A stretch of DNA of 64,000 bases from Mycolicibacter kumamotonensis (GTDB taxonomy: Bacteria; Actinomycetota; Actinomycetes; Mycobacteriales; Mycobacteriaceae). This document shows, piece by piece, positions 1 to 9,572 of this stretch (its first letter is position 1; every line of letters starts with the position of its first letter). Where the stretch lies: NCBI RefSeq assembly GCF_002086285.1, contig NZ_MVHU01000002.1, positions 186,001-250,000 on the forward strand. The letters run 5' to 3'. The translations under genes were made by a program, and so were the position numbers. The notes under the pieces are model-generated. The model was given only the letters and a program-made list of their open reading frames with translations, searched no databases and was not told the origin of the DNA.

Positions 1-19
1 CGTCACCAGCGGTTCACCT

Positions 20-1057
20 TCAGTCCAGTGCGTCGGCCAGCAGCGCCAGGGTGGATTCGCGTCCCGGCGCGGTGCCCGGATCGGCGCCCCGCCGAGCCGA
101 GGCGACCGGATTGAGCATCACCTCGTCGACCCCGAACCGGCGGGCGAGCTCCCGCAACCGCGCCAGCGCCTCGGCCGGTGTTCCCACCACGGCGCGCTCG
201 AGCTCACCGCGGGCGACGTGGTGCTGCTGCGGGGTCAGCGTCGCTTGCTGGGCTTCTTCGACCAGTTCCAGTCGACTCGGTGGTTGCCCCGTCGCAGTGC
301 GTGCCTGCAGGTGCAAGTGGGGAAGTATCAAAGCGGTTGCCTCCGCGTGTGTTTCGGCGACAACGGTGTTGACGGTCAAGAAGGTGACCGGCTCTGCGGC
401 GACCGCACTCGGCACGAACTCCGACCGGTAGAGAGCCAGCGCCTCGGCGGTGTGCTCGCCGAACAGGTGATGGCCGAACACGTACGGAAGACCTTTGGCG
501 GCGGCGACGCGGGCGGACTGCATCGATGACCCGAGCAGGAAGACCCGCGGTGAGCTCAGCGCGTGCGGTGTCGCCTTGAGGACATAGCTGCCGTCGGGCA
601 GCGCTACCGATACGCCGGCGGAGCCCAGCAGGGCGATCAGGTCATCGAGATGGTCGGGGAAGTCGTCGGTGTCCCGATCGCCGCGGCCGACGGGGCCGCG
701 CAACACCATCGACGCCACCGGGTCGGCGCCCGGCGCCCGTCCGACGCCCAGGTCGATGCGGCCGGGGTGGGCGGCCTCGAGCAGCGCGAACTGCTCGGCC
801 ACCACCAGCGGTGCGTGGTTGGGCAGCATCACCCCGCCCGAACCGACCCTCATCCGCGAGGTGGCGGCCGCCAGCATCGCGATCAGCACCGCGGGGCTGG
901 TCGCCGCCACCGACGGGATGTTGTGGTGCTCGGCGACCCAGTACCGGCGGTAGCCGAGCCGGTCCGCCAGCTTCGCCAGGCGCGTGGTGGCGGCCAGCGC
1001 GTCCGCACTGGACTGGTCGGTGCGTACCGGCGCGAGGTCGAGCACTGAGAGGCGCAC
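20..1057 (-). CDS. LLM-class flavin-dependent oxidoreductase
   Basis: Predicted cytoplasmic TIM-barrel oxidoreductase of the bacterial luciferase-like family, using FMN or F420; the substrate cannot be told. The 345-residue reading opens VRLSVLDLAPV, the usual first strand of this subgroup. It continues with YWVAEHHN (about residues 39-46) and a GSGGVMLPNHAPLVVAEQF stretch, both typical. The frame stays open upstream of 1057, but that extension is Arg/Pro-rich and unlike any protein, so the GTG at 1057 is chosen. It is divergent from the methyltransferase at 1150, with 92 bp between the two starts. Family is secure; biological role unknown. Confidence 0.85.
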   Translation of the reverse strand: MRLSVLDLAPVRTDQSSADALAATTRLAKLADRLGYRRYWVAEHHNIPSVAATSPAVLIAMLAAATSRMRVGSGGVMLPNHAPLVVAEQFALLEAAHPGRIDLGVGRAPGADPVASMVLRGPVGRGDRDTDDFPDHLDDLIALLGSAGVSVALPDGSYVLKATPHALSSPRVFLLGSSMQSARVAAAKGLPYVFGHHLFGEHTAEALALYRSEFVPSAVAAEPVTFLTVNTVVAETHAEATALILPHLHLQARTATGQPPSRLELVEEAQQATLTPQQHHVARGELERAVVGTPAEALARLRELARRFGVDEVMLNPVASARRGADPGTAPGRESTLALLADALD

Positions 1058-1149
1058 AGCGGCGATCTTGCCATCACCGGGCCGGTCATCGCCGTTCGTA
1101 CACCAGCCGTTGTGTTGCCGTTCACCGGCGTCGCGCACAGTGGTCAGCG

Positions 1150-1869
1150 ATGAGCAGCGATACCGAGTTCGTAGCGCCCGCCGGTCCGCCCGAGCCCTGG
1201 GACATCGGCCGCCCGCAGCCGGCGGTGCAGCAGCTGGTGGCTTACGGAGCGCTGCGCGGAGAGGTCCTCGATCCCGGCACCGGTCCGGGGCATCACGCCA
1301 TTCACTATGCGGCTCAAGGCTATTCGACAACGGGAGTTGATCAGTCTCCGGTCGCGATCGCGCAGGCGCAGCGCAACGCCGCGGCAGCCGGGGTGACGGT
1401 CGACTTCCAGGTGGCCGATGCGGTCGAGCTCGCCGGGTTCGACGGCCGTTTCGACACCGTCGTCGACAGCGCGTTCTATCACGTCTTTCAAGACGACGAG
1501 GACAGCCAGCTTCGTTACGCGCGTGCCCTGCATCGGGCCACCAAGCCGCAGGCACGGCTGTTCATGTTCGAGGCCGGCCGCCACAACGTCAACGGCTGGC
1601 AACTGGACGGCCTGTCGCCGGAGCGTTTCGGGCCGTTGCTCGCCGAGGCGGGGTGGCGAATCGACCACATCGGGACCACCACCTATCAAGGCACCTTTGA
1701 CCCCAATGCGTTCACCGAGATGATCGCGGTGATGGAGGCGCTCGGCCGGGAGGACCTGGTGGCCGGGGTCCGCGCGCTGGCGGAGCGGTTCGCGATCCTG
1801 CAGCCCCTGCTGGAAGACAACCTGGTGCACATGCCGTTCTGGGCCGTCACCGCCACCCGGCTCGACTAG
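1150..1869 (+). CDS. Class I SAM-dependent methyltransferase
   Basis: A 239-residue protein with a Rossmann-type methyltransferase core. DPGTGPG at residues 41-47 corresponds to the SAM-binding DxGxGxG loop. GVDQSPVAIAQAQ supplies the acidic residue that normally contacts the SAM ribose, and FDTVVDSAFYHVF is the post-motif strand. The substrate (small molecule, lipid or protein) cannot be inferred. The ATG at 1150 is chosen because the sequence before it in this frame overlaps the promoter side of the divergent oxidoreductase and is low-complexity. The SRAP gene follows after 16 bp on the same strand, so co-transcription is possible. Confidence 0.85.
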   Translation: MSSDTEFVAPAGPPEPWDIGRPQPAVQQLVAYGALRGEVLDPGTGPGHHAIHYAAQGYSTTGVDQSPVAIAQAQRNAAAAGVTVDFQVADAVELAGFDGRFDTVVDSAFYHVFQDDEDSQLRYARALHRATKPQARLFMFEAGRHNVNGWQLDGLSPERFGPLLAEAGWRIDHIGTTTYQGTFDPNAFTEMIAVMEALGREDLVAGVRALAERFAILQPLLEDNLVHMPFWAVTATRLD

Positions 1870-1885
1870 CTGTCACCATGAGGGT

Positions 1886-2650
1886 ATGTGCGGGCGTTTC
1901 GCGGTAACCGTCGACCCGGCGCTGCTGGCCGAGCAGATCGACGCGGTCAATGAGATTCCGGCGGACGCGTATCCGGGTCCGAGCTACAACGTGGCGCCGA
2001 CCGACGCCGTCGCCACCGTGGTGAGCCGGCACACCGACCCCGACGATGTGCCCACCCGTCGGGTCCGGCTGATGCGGTGGGGGCTGGTGCCGCCATGGAC
2101 GAAAGCCGGCCCCGACGGTGCGCCGGTCGCCGGGGGGCCGCTGCTGATCAACGCCCGCGCCGACAAGATCACCACCTCGCCGGCCTACCGCTCGGCCGCC
2201 GAGCACCGGCGCTGCCTGGTTCCGATGGACGGCTTCTACGAATGGCGGCCCGCGCCGCAGCAATCCGGCGCACCGGCCGGGAAAAAGGCCCGCAAAACCC
2301 CGTTCTACATCCACGGTGACGGCGCGATGTTGTTCGCGGCCGGCCTGTGGTCGGTGTGGCGAGGCGATCGGCGATCCGCCCCGCTGCTCAGTGTCACGAT
2401 CATCACCACCGGGGCGGTCGGCCGACTCGCCGAGATCCACGACCGGATGCCCCTGCTGCTTCCCGAAAACCATTGGGACACTTGGCTGGATCCCGATTCG
2501 CCGGTTGACACCGCGCTACTGGCCCACCGCCCATCAGAGCAGGGGATCGTGTTGCGTGAGGTTTCCACGCTGGTCAACAGCGTCGGCAACAACGGCCCAG
2601 AGCTGATCGCGCCGGCCGCGCCGCAGCCCGAGCAGCCCTACCTGCTGTAG
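1886..2650 (+). CDS. SRAP-domain protein (YedK/HMCES family)
   Basis: SRAP proteins form a thiazolidine crosslink to abasic sites in single-stranded DNA and so shield them during replication. All expected catalytic features are present. Cys2 (MCGRF) becomes the N-terminal nucleophile after Met removal. PSYNVAPTD, the Asn in LLINARADK, the Glu in GFYEW and the His in AEIHDRMPLLL complete the site. At 254 residues it is of normal length. By order it corresponds to M. tuberculosis Rv3226c. It is convergent with the PPE gene, with only 6 bp between stop codons and no visible terminator. Confidence 0.95.
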   Translation: MCGRFAVTVDPALLAEQIDAVNEIPADAYPGPSYNVAPTDAVATVVSRHTDPDDVPTRRVRLMRWGLVPPWTKAGPDGAPVAGGPLLINARADKITTSPAYRSAAEHRRCLVPMDGFYEWRPAPQQSGAPAGKKARKTPFYIHGDGAMLFAAGLWSVWRGDRRSAPLLSVTIITTGAVGRLAEIHDRMPLLLPENHWDTWLDPDSPVDTALLAHRPSEQGIVLREVSTLVNSVGNNGPELIAPAAPQPEQPYLL

Positions 2651-2656
2651 CGCGCC

Positions 2657-3979
2657 CTAGCGGCCGACGAGGGCTTGCTTCTCGGCGGCGTACTCCTCGT
2701 CGGTGAGGATTCCGGCGCTGCGCAACTCGGCCAGCTCACGCAGTTCGACGTCGGCGCCCATCAGCAGGCCGAACGCCGACTCCGGCGATAGCTCCGGCAG
2801 CTCGCTCGGCCGTCGTGAAGCCGCCGGGCCCGGGGTGGCGGTGCTGCCGGTGGTCGGGACCCGGCGGCCCGGGGCGGCGGCCGCGCTGGCCCGGCCCGCC
2901 AGGCCCGCCGCGGCCATCCCCACCGCGGGCACCATCGTCTCGCCGGCGGCGACACCCGGGGCGGCGGACGTCGCGGTCGACGCCAACGACACGCCGACCT
3001 GACCGATCGCCGAGGGCACCGCAGAGGCCCAGGCCAGCGGCACCGACAAGCCGCTGATCGACGTCGCCGAGGACATGCTGGCGGTCACCGGTAAGGCACC
3101 GGCCATCGCGGCGCGCAGCAGTTCCTCGCCGACACCGGCGACGCCGAGCGGATCGAACAGAAACGATCCGAGCGCGTCGATGCCGAATGTGCCCATCGAG
3201 TCGACGATCAGTTCGAGGCCGGCGTTGGCGAGCTCGACGGTGGGGGCGCTGGCCGAGGCCGCGGCCGTGAGCGGAGCGATCAGACCGGCCAGCGCGGAAA
3301 CACCCGCCGACGAACCGGCGGCGGACGGGGCGGTGAGACCCTGCAGCGCCTGGCCGAGCCCGGCCACAATGCCCCCGCCCTGCCCCTGGGCGGCGGTGGC
3401 GGCGGCCTGTCCCACCGCGTGCCCGGCCGCGGAGGCCTGGGCGGCCGCCCCCGCCGAATTGGTGGTGCGCGGCGGTGGAGCGAACGGAACGAGCTTGGTG
3501 GCTGCGGCGGCACCGGCGGCGTAGCCGTACATGGCGGTGGCGTCCTGGGCCCACATCTGCGCATAGTGGGCTTCGGTGGCCGCGATCGCGGCCGTGTTCT
3601 GCCCCAGGAAATTGGTCGCGACCAGCGCCATCAGCGTGCTGCGGTTGGCGGCGATGACCGGCGGCGGCACGGTCATGGCGAATGCGGTCTCATACGCCGC
3701 GGTGGCGGCCCGGGCCTGGATGGCGGTCTCTTCGGCCTGGACCGCGACGGCGCGCAGCCACTGGGCGTACGGTGCGGCGGCCGCGGCCATGGCCGCGGCG
3801 CTGGGCCCGGCCCAGCCGGCCGACAGCTCGGTGAGCACCGATTCGTAGGCGAGGCCCGCGGTGTTCAGTTCGGTGCCCAGCGCATCCCAGGATGCCGCGG
3901 CCGCCAGCAGTGGGCCCGCGCCCGCGCCGGAATACATCCGGCCCGAGTTGATCTCCGGCGGCAAGAACGCAAAATCCAT
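2657..3979 (-). CDS. PPE family protein, SVP subgroup, with C-terminal SHOCT-like tail
   Basis: PPE proteins are surface or secreted mycobacterial proteins usually exported by ESX type VII systems. The 440-residue product begins [11 protein letters not shown] (PPE motif at 7-9) and has the WxG turn at Trp56 (AGWAGPS). The roughly 180-residue helical domain includes [28 protein letters not shown] is the SVP-type signature. The last ~30 residues, [18 protein letters not shown] onward, look like a SHOCT (short C-terminal) domain, an unusual tail for a PPE protein. It is the second gene of a tandem pair, 4 bp after the upstream PPE gene. No PE partner gene lies nearby. Confidence 0.93.
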   Translation of the reverse strand: MDFAFLPPEINSGRMYSGAGAGPLLAAAASWDALGTELNTAGLAYESVLTELSAGWAGPSAAAMAAAAAPYAQWLRAVAVQAEETAIQARAATAAYETAFAMTVPPPVIAANRSTLMALVATNFLGQNTAAIAATEAHYAQMWAQDATAMYGYAAGAAAATKLVPFAPPPRTTNSAGAAAQASAAGHAVGQAAATAAQGQGGGIVAGLGQALQGLTAPSAAGSSAGVSALAGLIAPLTAAASASAPTVELANAGLELIVDSMGTFGIDALGSFLFDPLGVAGVGEELLRAAMAGALPVTASMSSATSISGLSVPLAWASAVPSAIGQVGVSLASTATSAAPGVAAGETMVPAVGMAAAGLAGRASAAAAPGRRVPTTGSTATPGPAASRRPSELPELSPESAFGLLMGADVELRELAELRSAGILTDEEYAAEKQALVGR

Positions 3980-3983
3980 AGTG

Positions 3984-5324
3984 TTACCGGCCGAGCAGGC
4001 GCCGCTTCTCCTCGTTGAACTCTTCTTCGGTGAGGATCCCGGCGTCGCGAAGGTCGGCCAGCTCCCGAAGCTCGCCGGAGATCCGGGTGATCGGACCGTT
4101 CAGCGGACGCATCGGCGGTGACTCCGGCTTCGGGTCACGTTTTTGGACGACCGGGCGCGGCACGCGCGGGGGAGCTGTCGCCTTCGCCTTCGTGGCCGCG
4201 GCGCCGCCACCGCGACCGCGCCCGACGCCGGCGGTGGCGCGGCCGGCCAGACCGGCGGCGGCCATCGCGGCCAGCGGCAGCGTGGTGGCCCCTGCCGCGG
4301 TGGGGATGGCGCTCTCGGCGGCCGTCGGCAACGCCCCGCCGACCTGCTGGATGACCGTTGTGGTCGGGGCCGCGGTAGCCCAGGTCTGCGGCACCGACAA
4401 GCCACTGAGGGTGGCTGCCTCGCCCATCTCGGCCGTCACCGGAGTCACGGCGTTGGCCAGCGCCATCTCCGGCAGAAGTTCGCTCTCGATCTCGCCGACC
4501 CCGATCAGGTCGATACCGAAGGAGCCGGCTGCGTCGACACCGAAGGTGCCGGCCGAGTCGATGACGAAGGTGCCGAACAGGCTGGCCGCCAGCGCCGCGT
4601 ACGACGCCGCCAGGCCGGGCTCGAGCGCCGCCGCCGACCCGATGGAACTGACCAGGGACGCATTCGATCCGGCCGCCGAACCGGGCGTGGTCAGGCCCTG
4701 CAGCGCCTGCGTGATCGCTGCGGCCACGGTGTCGGTGTGGCTTCCGGCCGCGGTGGCGGCCGCCTGCCCGACAGCGCCGGCCTGGTTGGCCGCCCCGGCG
4801 GGGTTGGTGGTCTTGGGCGGCGGGGTGAACGGGGCGAGCCTGCTGGCGGCGGCCGAGCTGCCGGCGTAGCCGTACATCGCGGTGGCGTCCTGGGCCCACA
4901 TCTCGTAGTAATGGGCGTCGGTGGCGGCGATGGCCGCGGTGTTCTGGCCCAGGTAGTTGGTGGCCAGCAGGGTCATCAGCTGGGCGCGGTTGGCGGTGAC
5001 CACCGGCGGTGGCACGGTGAGCGCGAACGCGGTGTCATAGGCTGCCGCGGCGGTTCTGGCCTGTGCCGCCGCGTGCTCGGCCTGGGCTGCGGTGGCATGC
5101 ATCCACTGGGCATAGGGTGCGGCAGCGGCCGCCATCGCCGCGGAGCTGGGTCCGGCCCAGCCGCTGGACAATTCGTCGATCACCGAGTCGTAGGCCACGC
5201 CGGCGGCGTTCAGTTCGGCGGCCAGTGAGCTCCAGGCTGAGGCAGCGGCCAGCAACGGTCCGGCGCCGGCGCCGGAATACATTCGGGCCGAGTTGACCTC
5301 CGGCGGCAACATCGCGAAATCCAT
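3984..5324 (-). CDS. PPE family protein, SVP subgroup, with C-terminal SHOCT-like tail
   Basis: First gene of the PPE pair, 446 residues, clearly paralogous to the downstream copy over the whole N-terminal PPE domain ([18 protein letters not shown] with the WxG Trp; [21 protein letters not shown]). It has the SVP signature GLSVPQTW and a basic low-complexity linker ([14 protein letters not shown]). The tail is again SHOCT-like: [18 protein letters not shown], then [10 protein letters not shown]. The pair looks like a local duplication, since both the PPE and tail parts are conserved and the Ala/Gly-rich middle has diverged. It is divergent from the response regulator across a 211-bp gap that carries the promoters for both. 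Confidence 0.93.
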   Translation of the reverse strand: MDFAMLPPEVNSARMYSGAGAGPLLAAASAWSSLAAELNAAGVAYDSVIDELSSGWAGPSSAAMAAAAAPYAQWMHATAAQAEHAAAQARTAAAAYDTAFALTVPPPVVTANRAQLMTLLATNYLGQNTAAIAATDAHYYEMWAQDATAMYGYAGSSAAASRLAPFTPPPKTTNPAGAANQAGAVGQAAATAAGSHTDTVAAAITQALQGLTTPGSAAGSNASLVSSIGSAAALEPGLAASYAALAASLFGTFVIDSAGTFGVDAAGSFGIDLIGVGEIESELLPEMALANAVTPVTAEMGEAATLSGLSVPQTWATAAPTTTVIQQVGGALPTAAESAIPTAAGATTLPLAAMAAAGLAGRATAGVGRGRGGGAAATKAKATAPPRVPRPVVQKRDPKPESPPMRPLNGPITRISGELRELADLRDAGILTEEEFNEEKRRLLGR

Positions 5325-5535
5325 TGTTAGACCATTCTGTTAGCGGTAGGGATCATGGTCTCTCCTGAATTCCCCCTGTTCGCGCCGGTCGACGCACAGC
5401 TGGGCGCACCACTGTCCGCAGTCGTTGATGCCGACGGTAAACGGTGAAGTTGAAGTGAACCTGAAGAACCCGGGGCCGACGAAAACCGGCCGGCGGGTGC
5501 TCCCCAACCGGGCGCGACGGTGTTATCAATGGACC

Positions 5536-6279
5536 ATGGCCGATTCCCGGTCCGCCGAGCGGCGAGGCGGCAATCCCTCGGCGCGGGGCGCCGAGAGCTT
5601 CAGCGTGGGAACCCCACGGGTGCTGGTGGTGGAGGATTCCGAGACCATCCGCGAAATGGTCAGCGAAGCGCTGGCCGACGCCGGCTATCTGACCGACGCC
5701 CAGGCCGACGGCAGCGGCCTGGAGGAGGTGCTGGACGGGTTCCGGCCGGATCTGGTGGTGCTCGACGTGATGCTGCCCGGCCGCGACGGCTTCGCGCTGA
5801 TGGATGTGATCCTGCGCTGGGGTGAGGTCGGCGTGGTGCTGCTGACCGCGCGCGACGGCCTGCCCGACCGGCTGCGGGGTCTCGACGGCGGCGCCGACGA
5901 CTACGTGGTCAAGCCGTTCGAGCTCGCCGAGCTGGTGTCGCGGGTCGGTGCGGTGCTGCGCCGCCGCGGCCGGCTGCCGGCGGCCGTGCAGTTCGGCGAC
6001 CTGATGGTCGACGTCGACGCCGGGGTGGCGTCGCGCTCGGGCACCCCGTTGGGCCTGACCGCCACCGAACTGCGGGTGCTGGTCTACCTCGTCGAACAGC
6101 GTGGCCGCATCGTCAGCAGCGCGCAGATCCTCAACGCGGTGTGGGGGTATGAGGCCTACGACGCCAACCTGGTCCAGGTCCACATCAGCGGGCTGCGACA
6201 GAAGCTGGAGGCACACGGGCCGCGGATCCTGCACACCGTGCGCGGGATCGGCTATCGGCTGCAATTGTCGGCCTCATGA
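5536..6279 (+). CDS. OmpR/PhoB-family response regulator
   Basis: Two-domain transcription factor of 247 residues. The receiver domain (residues ~30-145) has PRVLVVEDSE, the phosphoacceptor Asp77 in LVVLDVMLPGRDG, the Thr in VVLLTARDG and the Lys in DDYVVKPF. A winged-helix output domain follows (LGLTATELRVLVYL ... ILNAVWGYEAYDANLVQVHISGLRQKLE ... VRGIGYRL). The ATG at 5536 is used because earlier in-frame starts add a basic, non-conserved extension. The stop overlaps the kinase start by 4 nt, so the two are translationally coupled. Targets are unknown; the divergent PPE pair is an obvious candidate. Confidence 0.95.
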   Translation: MADSRSAERRGGNPSARGAESFSVGTPRVLVVEDSETIREMVSEALADAGYLTDAQADGSGLEEVLDGFRPDLVVLDVMLPGRDGFALMDVILRWGEVGVVLLTARDGLPDRLRGLDGGADDYVVKPFELAELVSRVGAVLRRRGRLPAAVQFGDLMVDVDAGVASRSGTPLGLTATELRVLVYLVEQRGRIVSSAQILNAVWGYEAYDANLVQVHISGLRQKLEAHGPRILHTVRGIGYRLQLSAS

Positions 6280-7709
6280 CAGCCACACCGTCACTGCGGC
6301 GTCGTTTGACGGTGATGGCGTTGGGGTTGCTCGCGCTGTTGATGATCACCATGGGCCTGGTGATCAACGCCACCTTGACCGCGCTGGCCAACCGTAGCCT
6401 TCACGAACGGCTGTCCACCGCCACCCAGCGAGCTGATTCCCTTGTCGCACTAGGGATCTCTCCCGATCAGCTGGCTGAGCAGCTCAACGGCGGGGTCATC
6501 GGTGCGCTGGTGGTCACCGCGGACGGGACCAGCTACGGCGACCCCGCGATCGAACCCGATGCGACCACCGGATCGAGGCTTCCACCGCCGCCCCTGGAGC
6601 CCGACGACACCGCGACGGTGCTGGTGCATCCGCTCGCCAACGGCGACCGGGTGATCCTGGTCGCCGATACCACCGAGGCGGTCGAGACGCTGCACCGATT
6701 GCAGCACCTGATGATCGAAGCCGGGCTGGGAACCCTGGCCGTGGCGGCGATCCTGCTGGCCGGGGTGAGCCGGGCCATGCTCGCGCCGCTGGACCGGCTC
6801 ACCGATCTGGCCCGCGACATCACCACCGGGGACCGGGGCCGGCGCCTGCGGCCCGACCGGCCGAAAACCGAACTCGGCCGCGCGGCAAGCGCTTTCGACG
6901 ACATGCTCGACGAGCTCGAGGACTCCGAGGAGCGCGCCCGGCGGGCCGCTGACCAAGCGCAGCGGGCGGAAGCGGCGGTACGGCGTTTTCTGGCCGACGC
7001 CGCGCACGAGCTGCGCACCCCGATCGCGGGCATTCAGGCCGCCGCCGAACAGATCGCCGGCAATGTCGGCCAGGATGTCGGCCAGTGCGCCGACGAGGAC
7101 TCCGTCGAGCCCGAGGTGCTGCGCCAGCACCGCCGCGCCACGATGTTGCTCGCCGAGGCCCGTCGCGCCACCCGGCTGGTCACCGACATGCTCGACCTGA
7201 GCTACATCGACGCCGGACTGCCATTGGAGCTCAAAGACATCGACCTGATCGGAATGGTCGACACCCAGCTCGAGCGGGCGGCTCTGCTGGCCCCGCAACT
7301 GCACCTGGCTCGCACCGGCTTGGACACCCTGACCGTACGGGCGGACCCGACCCGGCTGGCACAGATCCTGTCGAACCTGCTGGACAACTCCCGCCGCTAC
7401 ACCCCGCCCGGCGGGCGCATCACCGTCGACGTGAAGCGGGTCGGCGGCGCCGCCGAAGTGACCGTCACCGACACCGGGATCGGTATCCGCCCCGAGGACA
7501 CCGAGCGCATCTTCGACCGGCTGGTACGCCTGGACAGCGCCCGCGGCCGCGACCACGGCGGCGCCGGGCTGGGCCTGCCGATCGCGCGGGCGCTGGCCGA
7601 CGCGCACGGTGGTCAGCTGACCTGCGTTCCGCACTCCGGCGGCGCGTGCTTCCGGCTGGTCATTCCCCTGCGGGCGGAGGAGCCGGGCGCCCCGGGCGAT
7701 TCCCGCTGA
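6276..7709 (+). CDS. Sensor histidine kinase
   Basis: Membrane sensor kinase of 477 residues, partner of the preceding response regulator. A first membrane helix lies at about residues 12-34 (LTVMALGLLALLMITMGLVI). A ~110-residue extracytoplasmic sensing domain follows, then a second helix (LGTLAVAAILLAGVSRAML), then a HAMP segment (LAPLDRLTDLARDITTGD). The dimerisation domain carries the phosphoacceptor His244 in FLADAAHELRTP. The ATPase domain has NLLDNSRRYTPPGG (N box), VTDTGIGI (G1) and GGAGLGLPIARALADAHGG (G2). The signal sensed is unknown. I do not recognise a specific M. tuberculosis counterpart. Confidence 0.95.
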   Translation: MTATPSLRRRLTVMALGLLALLMITMGLVINATLTALANRSLHERLSTATQRADSLVALGISPDQLAEQLNGGVIGALVVTADGTSYGDPAIEPDATTGSRLPPPPLEPDDTATVLVHPLANGDRVILVADTTEAVETLHRLQHLMIEAGLGTLAVAAILLAGVSRAMLAPLDRLTDLARDITTGDRGRRLRPDRPKTELGRAASAFDDMLDELEDSEERARRAADQAQRAEAAVRRFLADAAHELRTPIAGIQAAAEQIAGNVGQDVGQCADEDSVEPEVLRQHRRATMLLAEARRATRLVTDMLDLSYIDAGLPLELKDIDLIGMVDTQLERAALLAPQLHLARTGLDTLTVRADPTRLAQILSNLLDNSRRYTPPGGRITVDVKRVGGAAEVTVTDTGIGIRPEDTERIFDRLVRLDSARGRDHGGAGLGLPIARALADAHGGQLTCVPHSGGACFRLVIPLRAEEPGAPGDSR

Positions 7710-7829
7710 TCGCTCGACGACGACGTGGCCGCCATGGCCACCTCGCTGGTCCAGTTTCATGCCGCAACTGGCCATCGCACCGGATGCGGCCCCGGCGGCC
7801 GTTGCGGCGCTGTTCTGAGCGGAGGTCGA

Positions 7830-8690
7830 CTAGGGCGCGACGTAGCCCGGCGGGTTGACGGTGTCCACCCACAGGTCGACGCCCAGGTCGCCGCCGGGAA
7901 CGCAGTCATAGACCGACAGGTCGGTGACGCCGGACTCCAGCAGTACGTCCTCGCAGAGCGCCGAGTTGCCGGTGTAGGAGCCGGCCGGCCGGGTCAGCAT
8001 CGCGTAGGCGGCGTCGGCGTAGACCTCGGGTTTGCGGGACCGGGCCATCGCCTCGTCGCCGCCGAGCAGGTTCTGCACCGCGGCGGTCGCGATCAGGGTG
8101 CGCGGCCACAAGGTGTTAGAGGCGATCTGATGCTCGCGCAGCTCCTCGGCCATACCCAGTGCGCACAGCGTCATCCCGAACTTGGCCATCATGTAGGCGG
8201 TCGGCTTGAGCCACTTCGGCTCCAGACGGATTGGCGGGGACAAGGTGAGGATGTGCGGGTTGTCCCGGCCGATCATGTGCGGGATGCAGGCCTGCGACAC
8301 CGCATACGTGCCGCGGACCTCGATTTCGTTCATCAGGTCGAAGCGCTTCAGCGGCACCTCGAGGATCGAGCCGAGGTTGATCGCCGAGGCGTTGTTGACG
8401 CACATGTCGATCCCGCCGAACCGCTCCACGGTCGCGGCCACCGCGGCGGCCACCGACTCCCCGTCGCGGATGTCGCCGACGATCGGCAGCGCCTGTCCGC
8501 CGGCGTCCTCGATCTCGGCGGCCGCGGTGTAGATGGTGCCGGGCAGCTTGGGATGCGGTTCGGCGGTCTTGGCGATCAGCGCGATGTTGGCGCCGTCGGC
8601 GGCTGCCCGCTTGGCGATCGCCAGGCCGATCCCGCGGCTGGCGCCCGAGATGAACATGGTCTTGCCGGAGAGTGGTCCTGGGGTAGGCAT
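7830..8690 (-). CDS. SDR family oxidoreductase
   Basis: Short-chain dehydrogenase/reductase of 286 residues. The cofactor loop is GASRGIG (residues ~15-21). The NNAS element is CVNNASAIN. The catalytic Tyr-x-x-x-Lys is YMMAK, within KPTAYMMAKFGM. The long C-terminal part with SLPP-like and WPRT segments resembles the HSDL2-like subgroup and the M. tuberculosis protein Rv3224, which has the same neighbourhood near sigH. Substrate unknown, probably a lipid-related carbonyl or alcohol. It is convergent with the histidine kinase and divergent from the TetR gene, whose promoter region it shares. Confidence 0.9.
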   Translation of the reverse strand: MPTPGPLSGKTMFISGASRGIGLAIAKRAAADGANIALIAKTAEPHPKLPGTIYTAAAEIEDAGGQALPIVGDIRDGESVAAAVAATVERFGGIDMCVNNASAINLGSILEVPLKRFDLMNEIEVRGTYAVSQACIPHMIGRDNPHILTLSPPIRLEPKWLKPTAYMMAKFGMTLCALGMAEELREHQIASNTLWPRTLIATAAVQNLLGGDEAMARSRKPEVYADAAYAMLTRPAGSYTGNSALCEDVLLESGVTDLSVYDCVPGGDLGVDLWVDTVNPPGYVAP

Positions 8691-8766
8691 GGACTCACCC
8701 TATGCTGCAGCGCGGGCAGCCGTGAGCATGCGGGGCAGATACCGGCCGAGCGCGGTCCGCCGGTCC

Positions 8767-8781
8767 GCTTACGCCGTAAAC
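8767..8781. promoter_or_regulatory. Palindromic operator copy 1 (imperfect)
   Basis: GCTTACGCCGTAAAC, one base off the 15-bp palindrome GTTTAC-N3-GTAAAC that occurs three more times in the next 1.3 kb. It lies 32 bp upstream of the TetR start codon, in the divergent intergenic region, which is where an autoregulatory operator would be expected. Confidence 0.6.
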
Positions 8782-8813
8782 TGACGGATCAATCGCCAAG
8801 AGAGGTGGTTCGG

Positions 8814-9554
8814 ATGGTTGCCGACGATCGCGACGCCCGGCGGCCGCCGGCCGCCGAGGGGTCCGGCGGCGTCGATGGTCTGCGCTCGTCGTCGCACTTG
8901 AGCCGCGACGGGATTCTGGAGATGGCCATCGCCTTCATCGACCGCCACGGCCTGTCCAAGCTGACCATGCGCGCGCTGGGAGCGGCCTGCGGAGTCGAGG
9001 CGATGGCGCTCTACCGCTACGTGCACGGCCGCGGTGACCTGCTCACCGGTGTCGTCGACCACATCATCGACCGGCTCTACGCCGATCAGCTCGCCGCGCG
9101 CCGCCAAGAAGACGGCTGGCAGGACTACCTGGTGCGGCTGGCGCACGGTGTTCGCAAGATCGCCCTCGACCATCCGGAGGTCTTCCCGCTAGTTGCCACG
9201 CAGGCCCCCGAGGCCCCGTGGGTTCGGCCGCCGCTGCGCAGCCTGCGCTGGATGGAAAGCTTCCTCGACACGCTGATTTCGTATGGGTTCGACGACACTG
9301 CCGCGGTGGCGGCCTATCGCTCCTATACGACGTTTCTGATCGGACATCTGCTGCTGGAGGTCTCTGCCCGCGGGGCGGACCTGCACCCCGAGGAGGGGCT
9401 GCTGGAGGACGGTAACCGGCCGGTACGCGACCTGACTGACTATCCGCACCTGCGGCGCTTGCAGCCGATGCTGTCCCAGGACCACAGCGGCGCCGAATTC
9501 GAAGAGGCGCTGGAAGCCATCCTCGACCGGCTCGAACTGCTCACCCGGCGCTGA
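8814..9554 (+). CDS. TetR/AcrR family transcriptional regulator
   Basis: 246-residue regulator. The N-terminal helix-turn-helix is clear: LSRDGILEMAIAFIDRHGLSK..., then MRALGAACGVEAMALYRYVHGRGDLL. The C-terminal ligand domain resembles the tetracycline-repressor type (TetR_C). Start is the ATG at 8814, with AGAGAGG about 7 bp upstream (8799-8805). It is divergent from the SDR gene and followed by the CsbD gene. The repeated palindrome in its own promoter and around the next two genes suggests it may control all of them; that is inference. The effector is unknown. Confidence 0.92.
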   Translation: MVADDRDARRPPAAEGSGGVDGLRSSSHLSRDGILEMAIAFIDRHGLSKLTMRALGAACGVEAMALYRYVHGRGDLLTGVVDHIIDRLYADQLAARRQEDGWQDYLVRLAHGVRKIALDHPEVFPLVATQAPEAPWVRPPLRSLRWMESFLDTLISYGFDDTAAVAAYRSYTTFLIGHLLLEVSARGADLHPEEGLLEDGNRPVRDLTDYPHLRRLQPMLSQDHSGAEFEEALEAILDRLELLTRR

Positions 9555-9572
9555 GGCGCCCGCCCGACCACG

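Noticed and set aside
1058..1555. N-terminal extension of the first LLM oxidoreductase
   Set aside because: The extension is Arg/Pro-rich low-complexity sequence that overlaps the divergent methyltransferase; the family's first beta strand begins at the GTG at 1057.
7710..7829. Short open frames between the histidine kinase and the SDR gene
   Set aside because: A 19-codon ORF (MPQLAIAPDAAPAAVAALF) has no ribosome binding site and lies in a convergent gap; nothing supports coding.
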